From Megaustenia siamemsis (lineage: Eukaryota; Mollusca; Gastropoda; Stylommatophora; Ariophantidae), in assembly GCA_032433765.1 (NCBI GenBank), contig JAVIAB010000160.1:12251936-12315935 (forward strand): DNA of 64,000 nucleotides, given 5' to 3'. The translations under genes were made by a program, and so were the position numbers. Below the pieces are notes generated by a model. The model had not been told where the DNA came from, did not search any database, and worked only from the letters and a program-made list of their open reading frames with translations. Below are positions 44,805 through 54,955 of the stretch, piece after piece. The first letter of the stretch is position 1, and every line of letters starts with the position of its first letter.

Positions 44805-45601
44805 AGTAGAGTGGGTGGTCCGCGGCAAGACGCCAGCCTCGAGGCAGAGAGGTTGTGAGTTCAAATCACGGCTGCAGCAGTTGAGATTTTCATTTGTGGT
44901 TTCTCTCTGCGGCAACGATCCCTGGCCTCAGCAGCGAGGCCCGGCTTGAAACGTTAATTACTCATCGACCGAATAAAATCTTAGTACTTCCGAAGTCGGA
45001 GTTATCTGCCTGTGCGGCGAGGGACTCCTGAGCACGCGGCTGCCAGGGAAAAATGGATTAACACGTAAAGATGAGTTCCTAGTTTCTAGATACTTCACGA
45101 GAGCTGGAAGCTGACGAAGAGAATAAATAAATAAATAAATAAACAAATAAATAAATAAACAAACAAATAAATAAATAAACAAATAAATAAATAAACAAAT
45201 AAATAAATAAATAAATAAATAAACAAATAAATAAATGAACAAACAAATAAATAAATAAACAAATAAACAAATAAATAAATAAACAAACAAATAAATAAAT
45301 AAACAAATAAATAAATAAACAAATAAATAAATAAACAAATAAATAAATAAATAATAAACAAATAAATAAATAAATAAACAAATAAATAAATAACAAATAA
45401 ATAAATAAATAAACAAATAAATAAACAAATAAATAAATAAACAAATAAATAAATAAACAAATAAATAAACAAACAAATAAATAAATAAACAAATAAATAA
45501 ATAAATAAACAAATAAATAAATAAACAAATAAATAAATAAATAAACAAATAAATAAATAAATAAATAAACAAACAAATAAATAAATAAATGTCCTTCATT
45601 C
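44797..45601 (+). mobile_element. tRNA-like SINE-2 with hugely expanded (AAAT/AAAC)n tail, 8-bp TSD
   Basis: tRNA-like head agtgggtggtccgcggc with B box gtgagttcaaatcacgg (about 44850-44867), then a body with hairpin ggcctcagcagcgaggcc followed by cggcttgaaacg. The 3' end runs into ~470 bp of aaataaataaacaaat repeats (45123-45590). cttcattc at 44797-44804 and 45594-45601 is a candidate target duplication enclosing both SINE and tail. A second, partial copy lies at 60534-60670. Confidence 0.75.
45123..45590. repeat. (AAAT)n/(AAAC)n simple repeat
   Basis: About 117 tetranucleotide units of aaat with interspersed aaac. Minus-strand frames of L, F, I and Y are artefacts. Confidence 0.97.
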
Positions 45602-45696
45602 TTAAAGGTCATATTTTATGTAAGTGATTTCACAATACACTCAACGTCATGTTTTTATTTAGGAAAACTAAACCTAATCTATGACTATCAAAGACA

Positions 45697-45800
45697 TTAC
45701 AACGGTGGCTTTCTGTTGCCTTTCGTCGGTTTTCTTCACGGTTGACTCCGCTAGCCTTTGACTAAAATGTCTCAAACAAGGCAGTGGGGTTGTTTTACTT
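45697..45800 (+). repeat. dispersed repeat Y
   Basis: About 90 bp shared with 58424-58510: landmarks gttgcctttcgtcggtt, ctccgctagcctttgac and caaggcagtgg. Class unknown. Confidence 0.7.
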
Positions 45801-45917
45801 TAGGGTAGCAACCCCTCCCTTTAGCCTTTTACTCTCTCCTGCATACCTGCAAGGCAGCAGGGCAGCCGCAGGATGTGCTGTCTACTGCTTACAGTAGAAG
45901 GTTACCTGACCTGACCA

Positions 45918-45959
45918 CTATGTAGATCTAGTCTTAACATATGAATGTGAATCATGGAA
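45918..45959 (+). pseudogene. tiny LINE-A fragment
   Basis: tagtcttaacatatgaatg and gaatcatggaa match the LINE-A RT thumb (LTYECESW). Cut off by the following (CA)n. Confidence 0.55.
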
Positions 45960-45960
45960 A

Positions 45961-45982
45961 TACACACACACACACACACACG

Positions 45983-46036
<54 letters not shown>
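45961..46036. repeat. (CA)n(TA)n compound microsatellite
   Basis: Pure dinucleotide repeats. Confidence 0.95.
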
Positions 46037-46039
<3 letters not shown>

Positions 46040-46192
46040 CAAATCATATACACACGGCTACAACTATACCTACCATTAGCATATGAATGCGTTTAAAAAT
46101 GCGAAGCTACAGTAAAACTAAGTGTGGGAGAGAAATTTAAATAAAATATAACAAAATTGGTATGGTTAAAGCTTCGCATTTTTATGTATTGA

Positions 46193-46233
46193 CCCCCCCC
46201 CCCCCCAAAAAAAAAAAAAAAAAAAAAAAAAAA
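46193..46233. repeat. poly(C)-poly(A) run
   Basis: About 14 C followed by about 27 A; a likely assembly-sensitive spot. Confidence 0.9.
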
Positions 46234-46266
46234 CTTAGAATGCACTTACTTCTTTTATTATACATT

Positions 46267-48452
46267 CAAAGTGTTGGTCAAAGTGGTTTGTCATAGTGGT
46301 TGATGAAAGTGGTTGGTGAAAGTGTTGGTCAAAGTGGTTTGTCATAGTGGTTGTCATAGTGGTTTGTCATAGTGGTTTGTCATAGTGGTTTGTCGTAGTG
46401 GTTTGTCATAGTGGTTTATCATAGTGGTTTGTCATAGTGGTTGATCAAAGTGGTTTGTCATAGTGGTTGGTGAAAGTGGTTGTTAAAGTGGTTGGTAAAA
46501 GTGGTTTGTCATAGTGGTTGTCATAGTGGTTTGTCATAGTGGTTTGTCATAGTGGTTTGTCATAGTGGTTTGTCAAAGTGGTTTGTCATAGTGGTTTGTC
46601 ATAGTGGTTGATCAAAGTGGTTTGTCATAGTGGTTTGTCATAGTGGTTTGTCATAGTGGTTTGTCATAGTGGTTGGTCAAAGTGGTTTGTCTTAGTGGTT
46701 TGTCATAGTGGTTTGTCATAGTGGTTTGTCATAGTGGTTTGTCATAGTGGTTGGTCAAAGTGGTTTGTCATAGTGGTTGGTCAAAGTGGTTTGTCATAGT
46801 GGTTTGTCATAGTGGTTTGTCATAGTGGTTTGTCATAGTGGTTTGTCATAGTGGTTTGTCATAGTGGTTTGTCATAGTGGTTTGTCATAGTGGTTGGTCA
46901 AAGTGGTTTGTCATAGTGGTTTGTCATAGTGGTTTGTCATAGTGGTTGGTCAAAGTGGTTTGTCATAGTGGTTTGTCATAGTGGTTTGTCATAGTGGTTG
47001 GTCAAAGTGGTTTGTCATAGTGGTTTGTCATAGTGGTTTGTCAAAGTGGTTGGTCAAAGTGGTTGGTCATAGTGGTTAGTCAAAGTGGTTGGTCAAAGTG
47101 TTTGGACAAAGTCGTTGGTCAAAGTGGTTAGTCAAAGTGATTTGTCATAGTGGTTGGTGAAAGTGGTTGGTCAAAGTGGTTAGTCAAAGTGGTTGGTCAT
47201 AGTGGTTGGTCAAAGTGGTTGTCAAAGTGGTTAGTCAAAGTGGTTGGTCATAGTGGTTGGTCATAGTGATTGGTCAAAGTGGTTGGTCAAAGTGTTTGGT
47301 CAAAGTGGTTGGTCAAAGTGGTTGGTCAAAGTGTTTGGTCAAAGTGGTTGGTCATAATTGTTGGTCAAAGTGGTTGGTCAAAGTAGTTCATAGTGGTTGG
47401 TCGTAGTGTTTGGTCAAAGTGGTTGGTCAAAGTGGTTGGTCATAATTGTTGGTCAAAGTAGTTCATAGTGGTTGGTCGTAGTGGTTGGTCAAAGTGGTTG
47501 GTCAAAGTGGTTAGTCATAGTGGTTGGTCAAAGTGGTTGGTCAAAGTGGTTGGTCAAAGTGGTTGGTCAAAGTGGTTTGTCATAGTGGTTGGTCGTAGTG
47601 GTTGGTCAAAGTGGTTGGTCAAAGTGGTTGGTCAAAGTGGTTTGTCATAGTGGTTGGTCAAAGTGGTTGGTCAAAGTGGTTGGTCAAAGTGGTTGGTCAA
47701 AGTGGTTGGTCAAAGTGGTTTGTCATAGTGGTTGGTCAAAGTGGTTGGTCAAAGTGGTTGGTCAAAGTGGTTGGTCAAAGTGGTTTGTCAAAGTGGTTTG
47801 TCATAGTGGTTGGTCAAAGTGGTTGGTCAAAGTGGTTGGTCAAAGTGGTTGGTCAAAGTCGGTGGTCAAAGTAGTTCATAGTGTTTGGTCATAGTGGTTG
47901 GTCAAAGTGGTTGGTCAAAGTGGGTGTTCATAGTGGTTGGTCATAGTGGTTGGTCATAGTGGTTGGTCAAAGTCGGTGGTCAAAGTAGTTCATAGTGTTT
48001 GGTCATAGTGGTTGGTCAAAGTGGTTGGTCAAAGTGGTTGTTCATAGTGGTTGGTCATAGTGGTTGGTCATAGTGGTTGGTCAAAGTGGTTGGTCAAGTG
48101 GTTTGTCATAGTGGTTGGTCAAAGTGGTTGGTCAAAGTGGTTGGTCAAAGTCGGTGGTCAAAGTAGTTCATAGTGGTTGGTCATAGTGGTTGGTCAAAGT
48201 GGTTGGTCAAAGTGGTTGGTCAAAGTGGTTGGTCAAAGTGGTTGGTCAAAGTGGTTGGTCAAAATGGTTAGACAAAGTGGTTTATCATAGTGGTTGGTCA
48301 AAGTGGTTGGTCATAGTGGTTGGTCAAAGTGGTTGCTCAAAGTAGTTGGACATAGTGGTTGCTCAAGTGGTTGGTCATAGTGTTTGTTCAAAGTGGTTGT
48401 TCATAGTGGTTGGCCATAGTGGCTGGTCAAAGTGGTTGCTCAAAGTGATTGG
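46267..48452. repeat. 13-bp minisatellite array, about 165 copies
   Basis: Unit agtggtttgtcat dominates the left half (46270-47050) and agtggttggtcaa the right half (47050-48452), with mixed units between. Units are seldom interrupted. Plus frames reading GWSKWLVKVVGQS are three-unit (39-bp) periodic translations. Confidence 0.96.
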
Positions 48453-48960
48453 AGGAAGCTGTAACTTAAATTGTGGAATCTTTAGTGGTTAAAAAATTGA
48501 TAATTTCAACCACTCCCCAGCCAAATAAAATAAAATAAATAACTCCCAAATATGTCAGTCTTTGGTATTTGAGTAACGAGCGTTATCTACTAACATATTT
48601 TTTTACACAGAAATATTTAAAGTTACAAATGTTATGTTTTTTGTATCGTGTCATAAATGTAATCCACTTTCATAAAATATCAGTTTAAAGAATGAGTGAA
48701 AAGTAGTATGCTCGGGTCATATGCATCCATAACATACTGATAACTTTTTGTAAGCATGTAACTAAAATATCACTTTGAGATTTAAACAAACAACTGTGAA
48801 ATCAGCAAATGAACTAAAGTAGTAATGAGAAGCAACTCTGCTGTCAATAAGTCGCTTTAGGGAAAGATCCGGTTTTTCCTGCGACAGTTAAAGGGTTTTG
48901 TTAGGTCTGATGAAAGTTGTGGTTTGTGTTTACGGTACTTGGAGAGAGGTTAATAGAACG
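48453..48960. other. unassigned stretch
   Basis: No gene recognised. Confidence 0.4.
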
Positions 48961-48989
48961 TTGGCTTGGGTATATGTGTATAACCTATA

Positions 48990-49735
48990 GAATTGGGGAG
49001 TGGGAGAAAGGGTAGAGAGAGGGAGAGATAAGAGAGGGGGAGAGAGAAATAAGGAGAAAAAGAAGGGGAGCGAGAATGATAGAGTAGGGAAAGAGTGAGA
49101 GAGGGGGAGAGGGAGGGGAATAGAGGGAGGGAGTGAATGGAGTGAGAAAGATAATGAGAGGGAAAGAGATGGAGAGAGTGAAGGGATGAAGACAAAGATA
49201 GAGGGAGACAGAAGGAAAGGACGAGGGAGAGGGAAAGAAACAAAGCGAGAGTAGGAGAGGGAGACAGAGGGAAGGGAGGGAGAGTAATAGAAAGAGGGAG
49301 GGAGAGAGAGAAGGAGAGGGAAAGAGATGGAGAGAGATGGAAGGGAGGAAGGCAAATGGAAAGGAAGAGGTCGAGAGAGGGGAGGGGAAAGATATAAGAG
49401 GGAGAGTTAGAGGGACAAAACAAAGGGAGATGAAGAGAGAGGGAGAGAGAAGAAGAGAGAGAGGCAAAAAGAGGAAAAGAGAGAAAGGGAGAAGGAAAGC
49501 GAGTGAGAGAGCTGAGTAAGAGTAGGATAGAGTGGGATGAGGGAAAAGAGAGATAAACGAGAGGAAGAGAGAGCTGGAGAGAGGAAGTGAGATGAAAGAG
49601 AGGAAGTGAGATGAAAGAGAGAGTGAGAGGAAGCAAGAAAGGGGGGGGGGAGAATTATAAAGAAGGAGAGAAACAGGGAGAGGTAGAGATAAATATAGTA
49701 GGGGGAGAGGATGGGTTAAAGAGGAGGGAAGTTGG
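48990..49735. repeat. polypurine tract (~750 bp)
   Basis: The plus strand is almost entirely A and G (gagagggagagagagaag-like) with few pyrimidines. The strong strand asymmetry could favour triplex or H-DNA. Three long minus frames of S, L, P and F are composition artefacts. Confidence 0.92.
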
Positions 49736-49989
49736 GAGTGACTGTACATTGTAAGGATTGTGATATATTTAGCAGAAACGCGTTATGCTCGAGACACACA
49801 TTTGTTTGAACATCAGTCTCTGAGATAAGGAGAAGGTAAGAGTGACAGAAGGAGGAAAAGAAGGAGTAGGAAAATATTGAATGATAGGTAGAATTGGTGG
49901 GAGGAGAGGGAGAAAGAATGAACAAGATAAAGAGAAAAATATGAAGTGATGAAAGAAGAGTTGAAATTGATAATTAAAATAAGACTTTT

Positions 49990-50140
49990 GCGTGTGCTGA
50001 GACTGCCATGATGGGAAACTACAGCTACCTTTCTTTGTTTGGGAGATGAGTTAGTAATTCGGATGATTCCACTGGCACGGGCGGTTGAGCAATTATGGAT
50101 TTTAATTCGTTTGCAGTGATACCGGGGCCTCCATAACCTA
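49990..50140 (-). repeat. dispersed repeat X, minus-strand copy
   Basis: The reverse complement matches repeat X (plus landmarks tttctttgtttgggagatg, cacgggcggttgagc, ataccggggcctcc). Confidence 0.78.
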
Positions 50141-50281
50141 GAACCAAATTAAATAAGAGAGATGAAGAGAGAATGGAAAAAAAGAGGGGATAGATGAAGT
50201 GTAGAGAATGATGTGGTGTGGTAGATGAAAAGTAATATGGAAAGTGTGACGCCCGCGTTCTTGCATGTTTTATTTATTTTT

Positions 50282-50460
50282 TTGTGAGAGAGAGTGAGGG
50301 TAACGAAGAGAGAAGGGGAGAGAGAGCGAGGGTAACCGAGAGAGAAGGAGAGAGAGAGAGAGCGAGGGTAATGAAGAGAGAAGGAGAGAGAGCTAGGGTA
50401 ACCGAGAGAGAAGGAGAGAGAGAGCGAGGGTAACGAAGAGAGAATGAGAGAGAGAGAGAT
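50282..50460. repeat. (GA)-rich ~30-bp minisatellite
   Basis: About six copies of agagagcgagggtaac plus gaagagagaaggag. Follows the T-rich run at 50269-50282. Confidence 0.88.
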
Positions 50461-50777
50461 AAAATTATTATTAATATTATCAATTATTTAAATTGTCAAT
50501 TATTATATTAATTATTAATTATCAATTTCAACTCTCTTTCATCACTTCATATTTTTCTCATTCTAAATAGGAAAGGAAAGGATCAGAGGACGAAAGAGGG
50601 GGTAAGATATAAAAAAGAGAAATAGAAGTCATAGAAAGGAAGTGAGTCATGAAAAGAGGAAGAAATAGTACAGGTGTTAGAATAAAATAGAGTGGGGGAA
50701 TAAGATCAACTAAAACAAGATGTATAACAAAAACTACAGACAGGAAAATATTTCTTGTTTTAATAGGAAAAAAGAAT

Positions 50778-52114
50778 TACTGAAGGGAGGTCAAAAGTAA
50801 TGCACACAAATTTTTTTCTCGGCTAATACTAAAGATAGGAATATGAAATTTTGCACACTTGGAATATGACATGTTCCAATTATGTGAACCAAATTGCACA
50901 GCATTCTGATAAATATTACGCAATCTATGAACCGTTAAAAATGGAGCTTGTCAACAATGTCGTTACAAACAGCGAATTGTCATAGAATTTCTGGTTGCGG
51001 AAAAGAAACTGTGGCAAACATTCATAAACGACTGTGTGCAGTGTACAAATGTTCTGCAGTCGATAGGAGCACAGTTAGTCGCTGGGTTCAGAGAATTAAA
51101 GCTGCAGAAAGTGTACGAGTGGAGCTGCATGATTTACCGCGTTCTGGACGTGTTGCCTCGGCTACCAGCACAGACATGTTAAACCGGGCTGATGCCATTA
51201 TTCGTAAGGATAGGCGTATCACTAGTCAGCAATTGGCATTGCAGCTTACAGTCAGCAAGGGAAGTGCAATCGCAATTTTTAAAACTCTCGGATATTCAAA
51301 GATTTGCGCTCGATGGGTTCCTCTGTGCCTAACAAATAATCACAGAGTTCAAAGGAAAACATTCTGTTCTGAATTGTTGGAGCGTTTTCGGTGTTGAAGG
51401 AGAAATGTTTTTGTCAAAAATTGTTACCGGTGACGAAACGTGGGCACATTATTATGAGCCTGAAACAAAAATGCAGTCAATGGAATGGCATCATCCGCAG
51501 TCACCAAAAAGAAAAAATTCAAAACATCTCATCAGCCGGAAAGGTGATGATCACTGTCTTCTGGGACATTGATGGTGTGATTCTTGTTGATGTAATGACA
51601 AGAGGTGAGACAATCAACTCGACAGCTTACATCAATACACTGACAAACCTCAAAATCGGTTCCACAGAGTTCGGCCTAATAAGCCATCTGCAGATTTGTT
51701 GCTTCAACATGACAATGCACGCCCTCACACAAGTCTGGTAACACGGGAAGCAATCAACAAATTTGGTTGGACTGTACTGACCCATCCTCCTTACAGCCCT
51801 GATCTGGCTCCCTCAGATTTCCATCTGTTTGGACCACTCAAAAAATTCCTGCGTGGGACACACTTTGACAATGATGAGGATGTGATCCGTGCAGTTAAAA
51901 AATGGCTACGCGAGCAGGACAAAACTTGGTACAAACGAGGCATTCATGACCTAGTTTCGCGTTGGCGTAAGGCAATACGCTTGGACGGAGATTATGTGAA
52001 AAATAGGTAGTGTAAAGGGGATGTTCAGCTACAATCTGTGAAAATTTCACACATTTTGCCCGAATAGTTTCGAGAAAAAAAATTGGTGTGCATTACTTTT
52101 GACCTCCCTACGTA
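50778..52114 (+). mobile_element. mariner (DD34D) transposon with TIRs and TA target
   Basis: Body 50780-52112 (1333 bp), the usual mariner length. The left end ctgaagggaggtcaaaag and the right end (minus-strand reading cgtagggaggtcaaaag) form inverted repeats of ~38 bp with a few mismatches, continuing through taatgcacac and the T-rich/ctcg segment. Both ends are next to TA. One transposase gene fills the element. Confidence 0.92.
50948..52010 (+). pseudogene. mariner transposase, DD34D, broken by frameshifts
   Basis: Three overlapping frames make one protein: 50948-51397, about 51391-51690 and 51696-52010. The N-terminal HTH region includes YKCSAVDRSTVSRWVQRI and DLPRSGRVAS, and IRKDRRITSQQLALQLTVSK is the second helix-turn-helix. 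The first catalytic Asp is in VTGDETWAHYYEPETK (about 51425), the second in LLQHDNARPHTS (about 51700), the third in YSPDLAPSDFHLFGPL (about 51815). Between the last two Asp I count 34 residues, hence DD34D. Frameshifts near 51390, 51500 and 51690 inactivate it. Subfamily not assigned. Confidence 0.92.
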
Positions 52115-52479
52115 CAATCGACATCTGAAAAGAGCGTTGTTATGTAGGCGTAGATGCGTTTGGTTGTAATTTCCCACAAGCTGCTTATAAATCTTTCAGA
52201 TCAACATATCCGACTTAAACGTGTCGTTTCTGAGTTCGGACTTGCGTTCCCTATTCGAATTTTTTTTCAGGACAAACACGGGGTCGGGGGGGGGGGGGGT
52301 GTAGAATTCTGACTAGTTGTTGTTCAATGATCCTGACTCGGTCAGCTATGATTCGCTGATCGCTTTTAGCCCACGCGCCATATGACGTCTTGTTCTCTTG
52401 TATTCACTGTGGGATGTCTTATTATAACATAATAGTTAAGCTTTTAGCATTTCAGGAAATGACAAACCTGTTGTGAAAT
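52115..52479. other. unassigned stretch
   Basis: No gene recognised. Contains a G-run at about 52284-52299. Confidence 0.4.
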
Positions 52480-52874
52480 ATACCCATAACAACAGAAATG
52501 AGAAAGAGGGTTCATCGGTGCTATATAGAACCAATTTAGACCTTTGGGAGCGAATCATGTAAAGTAGACAAACTAAATGAAAAGACGAATAGAGATCACA
52601 GAGATGGACTTTCTCAGAAGAATGTTGAAAGTTCCTTGGGCAGCTAAAAAAGACCAACGAGGAAATTCTCAAATAGCCAACACAAAAATGGAGCTCCAGA
52701 AAACATCAGAAAGAAGCAATGAACATTTTTCTGGCACATCATGAGAAGAGGAAAGTTGGAATACTTGGTTACAGCTGGCAAAATACAAGGAAAGAGAGAT
52801 CACGAATAGAGAAGATACTATATAGATAGCTTGGTGTCATGGCGGGGAAAACAGTCAACAACAGAACTGATACG
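52480..52874 (+). pseudogene. RTE-like LINE-A, 3'-truncated and degraded
   Basis: Reads RCYIEPI, then FGSESC, RKKQ and HIMRRGKLEYLVTAGKIQGK, GKQSTTELIRS in shifting frames. It stops at gatacgatcttg, before the usual tail, so both ends are missing. Confidence 0.75.
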
Positions 52875-53992
52875 ATCTTGAAGTTATATTGACAGTTGTA
52901 GTAAAACTAGTCTACACACCTGTAGTCTCCACACTCACATCAACTGGCGACAGTCCCCCCCCCCCCCAACCTCTACATTCCCTGAATCAAAGCAACGAAT
53001 GTCAACACCAGGGTATGATATCTGTTTTGGGCATCGATTTTTCATGGAAACAAACATTAGCGGGCACTAACTACGATAACGGTGACGGAAGCCATACATA
53101 TTCCCTCGCAGCGTCGTGTTCGTTTGCCTCAGACTCGCCTCGCGTTGTGGTAATTAATGGAATTGAATTTCCTCGTCTCGTTTATCCACATAATTACATT
53201 CTCGTCGCCATGTTTGTCCATGTAATTGCTTCACAACACAACTGCAGTTTGTGTGTTTCAATCTCAGAGCTACTGTGTGATTATTGAACTGAATGTAATG
53301 AAGTTTCACTCAAAGAACTCTCACCCGAGTTTGTTCTACTTACACTACTTCTGTGAAAGCTCACTCACTTTCAACTGTTCATTTTTAAAAAGTGAATCAC
53401 AAAGTAAATGATTTCTTCCACGCCCTTCAGGCGTGTTGGGAAAGCAGCGGCGGATATTCAGAGGATGCAACGGGAGGTTGGGGGGGGGAGGGGTTAGAAT
53501 GGCCAAATATTTTATCAGAATACATAAAATCAATCAACATTCCAGCTCAATGAGTTAAATGTCAGTGTACGACCTGCCACCGTTTTCCAGTCTGCCACGG
53601 TCAAGTAATTGGAGCCGTTACTAGTAGATAGGATTCAATTTCAATGTATGTGGATATCAAACTTATTACAAACCTACAATCATAAAGCGACATCTATCGA
53701 CCCTGTAGTGGGTATGAAACTTAGGTAGACAATTTCAGCAGTAACCTACCTTGCTGCCATGACAACAGTAGTTCAACCACTACATTGCATTTCTCTTTTT
53801 TTATTATGAAATAGAAGTATAACCATAGAAAGAAGACCAGGTGTAATCAATGCCTCTCATGTATCTTTGCGTCTTTATATAAAAACTGTAACATTTAATT
53901 AAGAGCAAAACCAGGCTTTCTTATCACAACTAGCAATGCGAGTAGCTACAATTTTTGATGTAATTATAGTTATGATAATTTAGGACAAATAA
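52875..53992. other. unassigned stretch
   Basis: About 1.1 kb. A plus frame at 52889-53287 (132 residues, starting with a low-complexity PPPPQP run) has mixed composition but no domain I recognise. C-run at about 52958-52969 and G-run at about 53479-53490. Confidence 0.4.
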
Positions 53993-54485
53993 TGAAGGAA
54001 CAAATCATCATCATCATGTGCCTTACCGGTTGGCGTAGGTGATCATGACCTCCACAATCTTCTATCTACAGTGCATCGTATCAGTTCTGTTGTGACTTTT
54101 TTTCCATGCCATGACACCAAGCGATCCAGTATTTTCTCTCTTTGTCGTCCGCGATCTCTCTTTCCTTTCATTTTGAAGTTACAACCAAGTATTCCAACTT
54201 TCCTCTTCTCATGATGTGCCCGAAAAATGTTGATTGTTTCTTTCTGATGTTTTTTAAGAGCTCCCTTTTTGTGTTGGCCTCTTTGAGAAACTACCTCATT
54301 GGTCTTTTTAGCTGTCCGGGAACTTTCAACATTCTTCGGAGAAATCCCATCTCTGTGGCCTCTAATCGTCTTTTTCATTTGTTTATCTACTGTCCATGAT
54401 TCGCATTCATATGTCAGAATTGGTTCTATATAGCATCGATGAAATCTCTTTCTCATTTTTATTGACATAGATTGAAGGAACAAAT
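53993..54485 (-). mobile_element. RTE-like LINE-A, 5'-truncated, 13-bp TSD
   Basis: A minus-strand copy (54006-54472) bounded by the exact 13-bp repeat tgaaggaacaaat (53993-54005 and 54473-54485). It covers the RT thumb (RCYIEPILTYECESWTVDKQ) through the tail catcatcatcatg. Two or three frame breaks. Immediately beyond its right duplication starts a plus-strand copy of the same family. Confidence 0.9.
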
Positions 54486-54795
54486 GTACAGCTGAAAAGA
54501 CCAATGAGGAAATTCTCAAAGAGGCCAACATTAAAAGGAGCTCATAAAAAAACATCAGAAAAAACTATCAACATTTTTTTGGTCACATCATGAGAAGAGG
54601 AAAGTTGGAATACTTGGTCACAACTGGCAAAATAAAAGGAAAGAGAGATCGCGGACGACAAAGAGAGGAAATACTAAATAGCTGGGTGTCATGGCATGGA
54701 AAACAGTCAACAACAGAATTGATACGATGCACTGTAGATAGAAGATTGTGGACGGAAATGATCGCATACGCCAACCTGTATGGTACATGATGATG
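54486..54795 (+). mobile_element. RTE-like LINE-A 3' end, plus strand
   Basis: Begins abruptly at acagctgaaaagacc and continues to NLYGT with the stop inside tgatgatg at 54788. The frame 54590-54790 is open: MRRGKLEYLVTTGKIKGKRD, RWSCH-like hypervariable part, RCTVDRRLWTEMIAYAN. Together with the minus copy at 53993-54485 it forms an inverted pair of LINE-A 3' halves. Confidence 0.85.
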
Positions 54796-54904
54796 ATTGA
54801 AAAAACTATTTTACATAGTATAAAGTGCTGTCATCTTATGTTTATGGTGCAAATTATCAGGTTAAAGGTTAACTTCAAACTGTGGAAGCAAAGGACGCGT
54901 GATG

Positions 54905-54906
<2 letters not shown>

Positions 54907-54955
<49 letters not shown>

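Larger units (their letters stand above)
49932..50559. repeat. 44-bp inverted repeat pair enclosing 540 bp
   Basis: gagaaaaatatgaagtgatg... at 49932-49975 is the reverse complement of 50517-50559 with one single-base indel. Between the arms lie a minus-strand copy of repeat X (49990-50140), unassigned DNA and a (GA)-rich array. Could be the terminal inverted repeats of a small DNA element, or an inverted duplication. No target duplication was found outside the arms. Confidence 0.75.

Noticed and set aside
44958..45612. Long minus frames of LFIYLFVYLF type
   Set aside because: Pure product of the (AAAT/AAAC)n simple repeat.
47468..47894. Plus frames GWSKWLVKVVGQS
   Set aside because: Three 13-bp units make 39 bp, which keeps a frame open; no gene features.
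48930..49749. Three overlapping 140-254-codon minus frames rich in S, L and P
   Set aside because: Composition artefact of the polypurine tract.
52889..53287. 132-codon plus frame as a possible gene
   Set aside because: No recognisable domain, begins with low-complexity proline run next to LINE debris; kept only as a note in the unassigned stretch.
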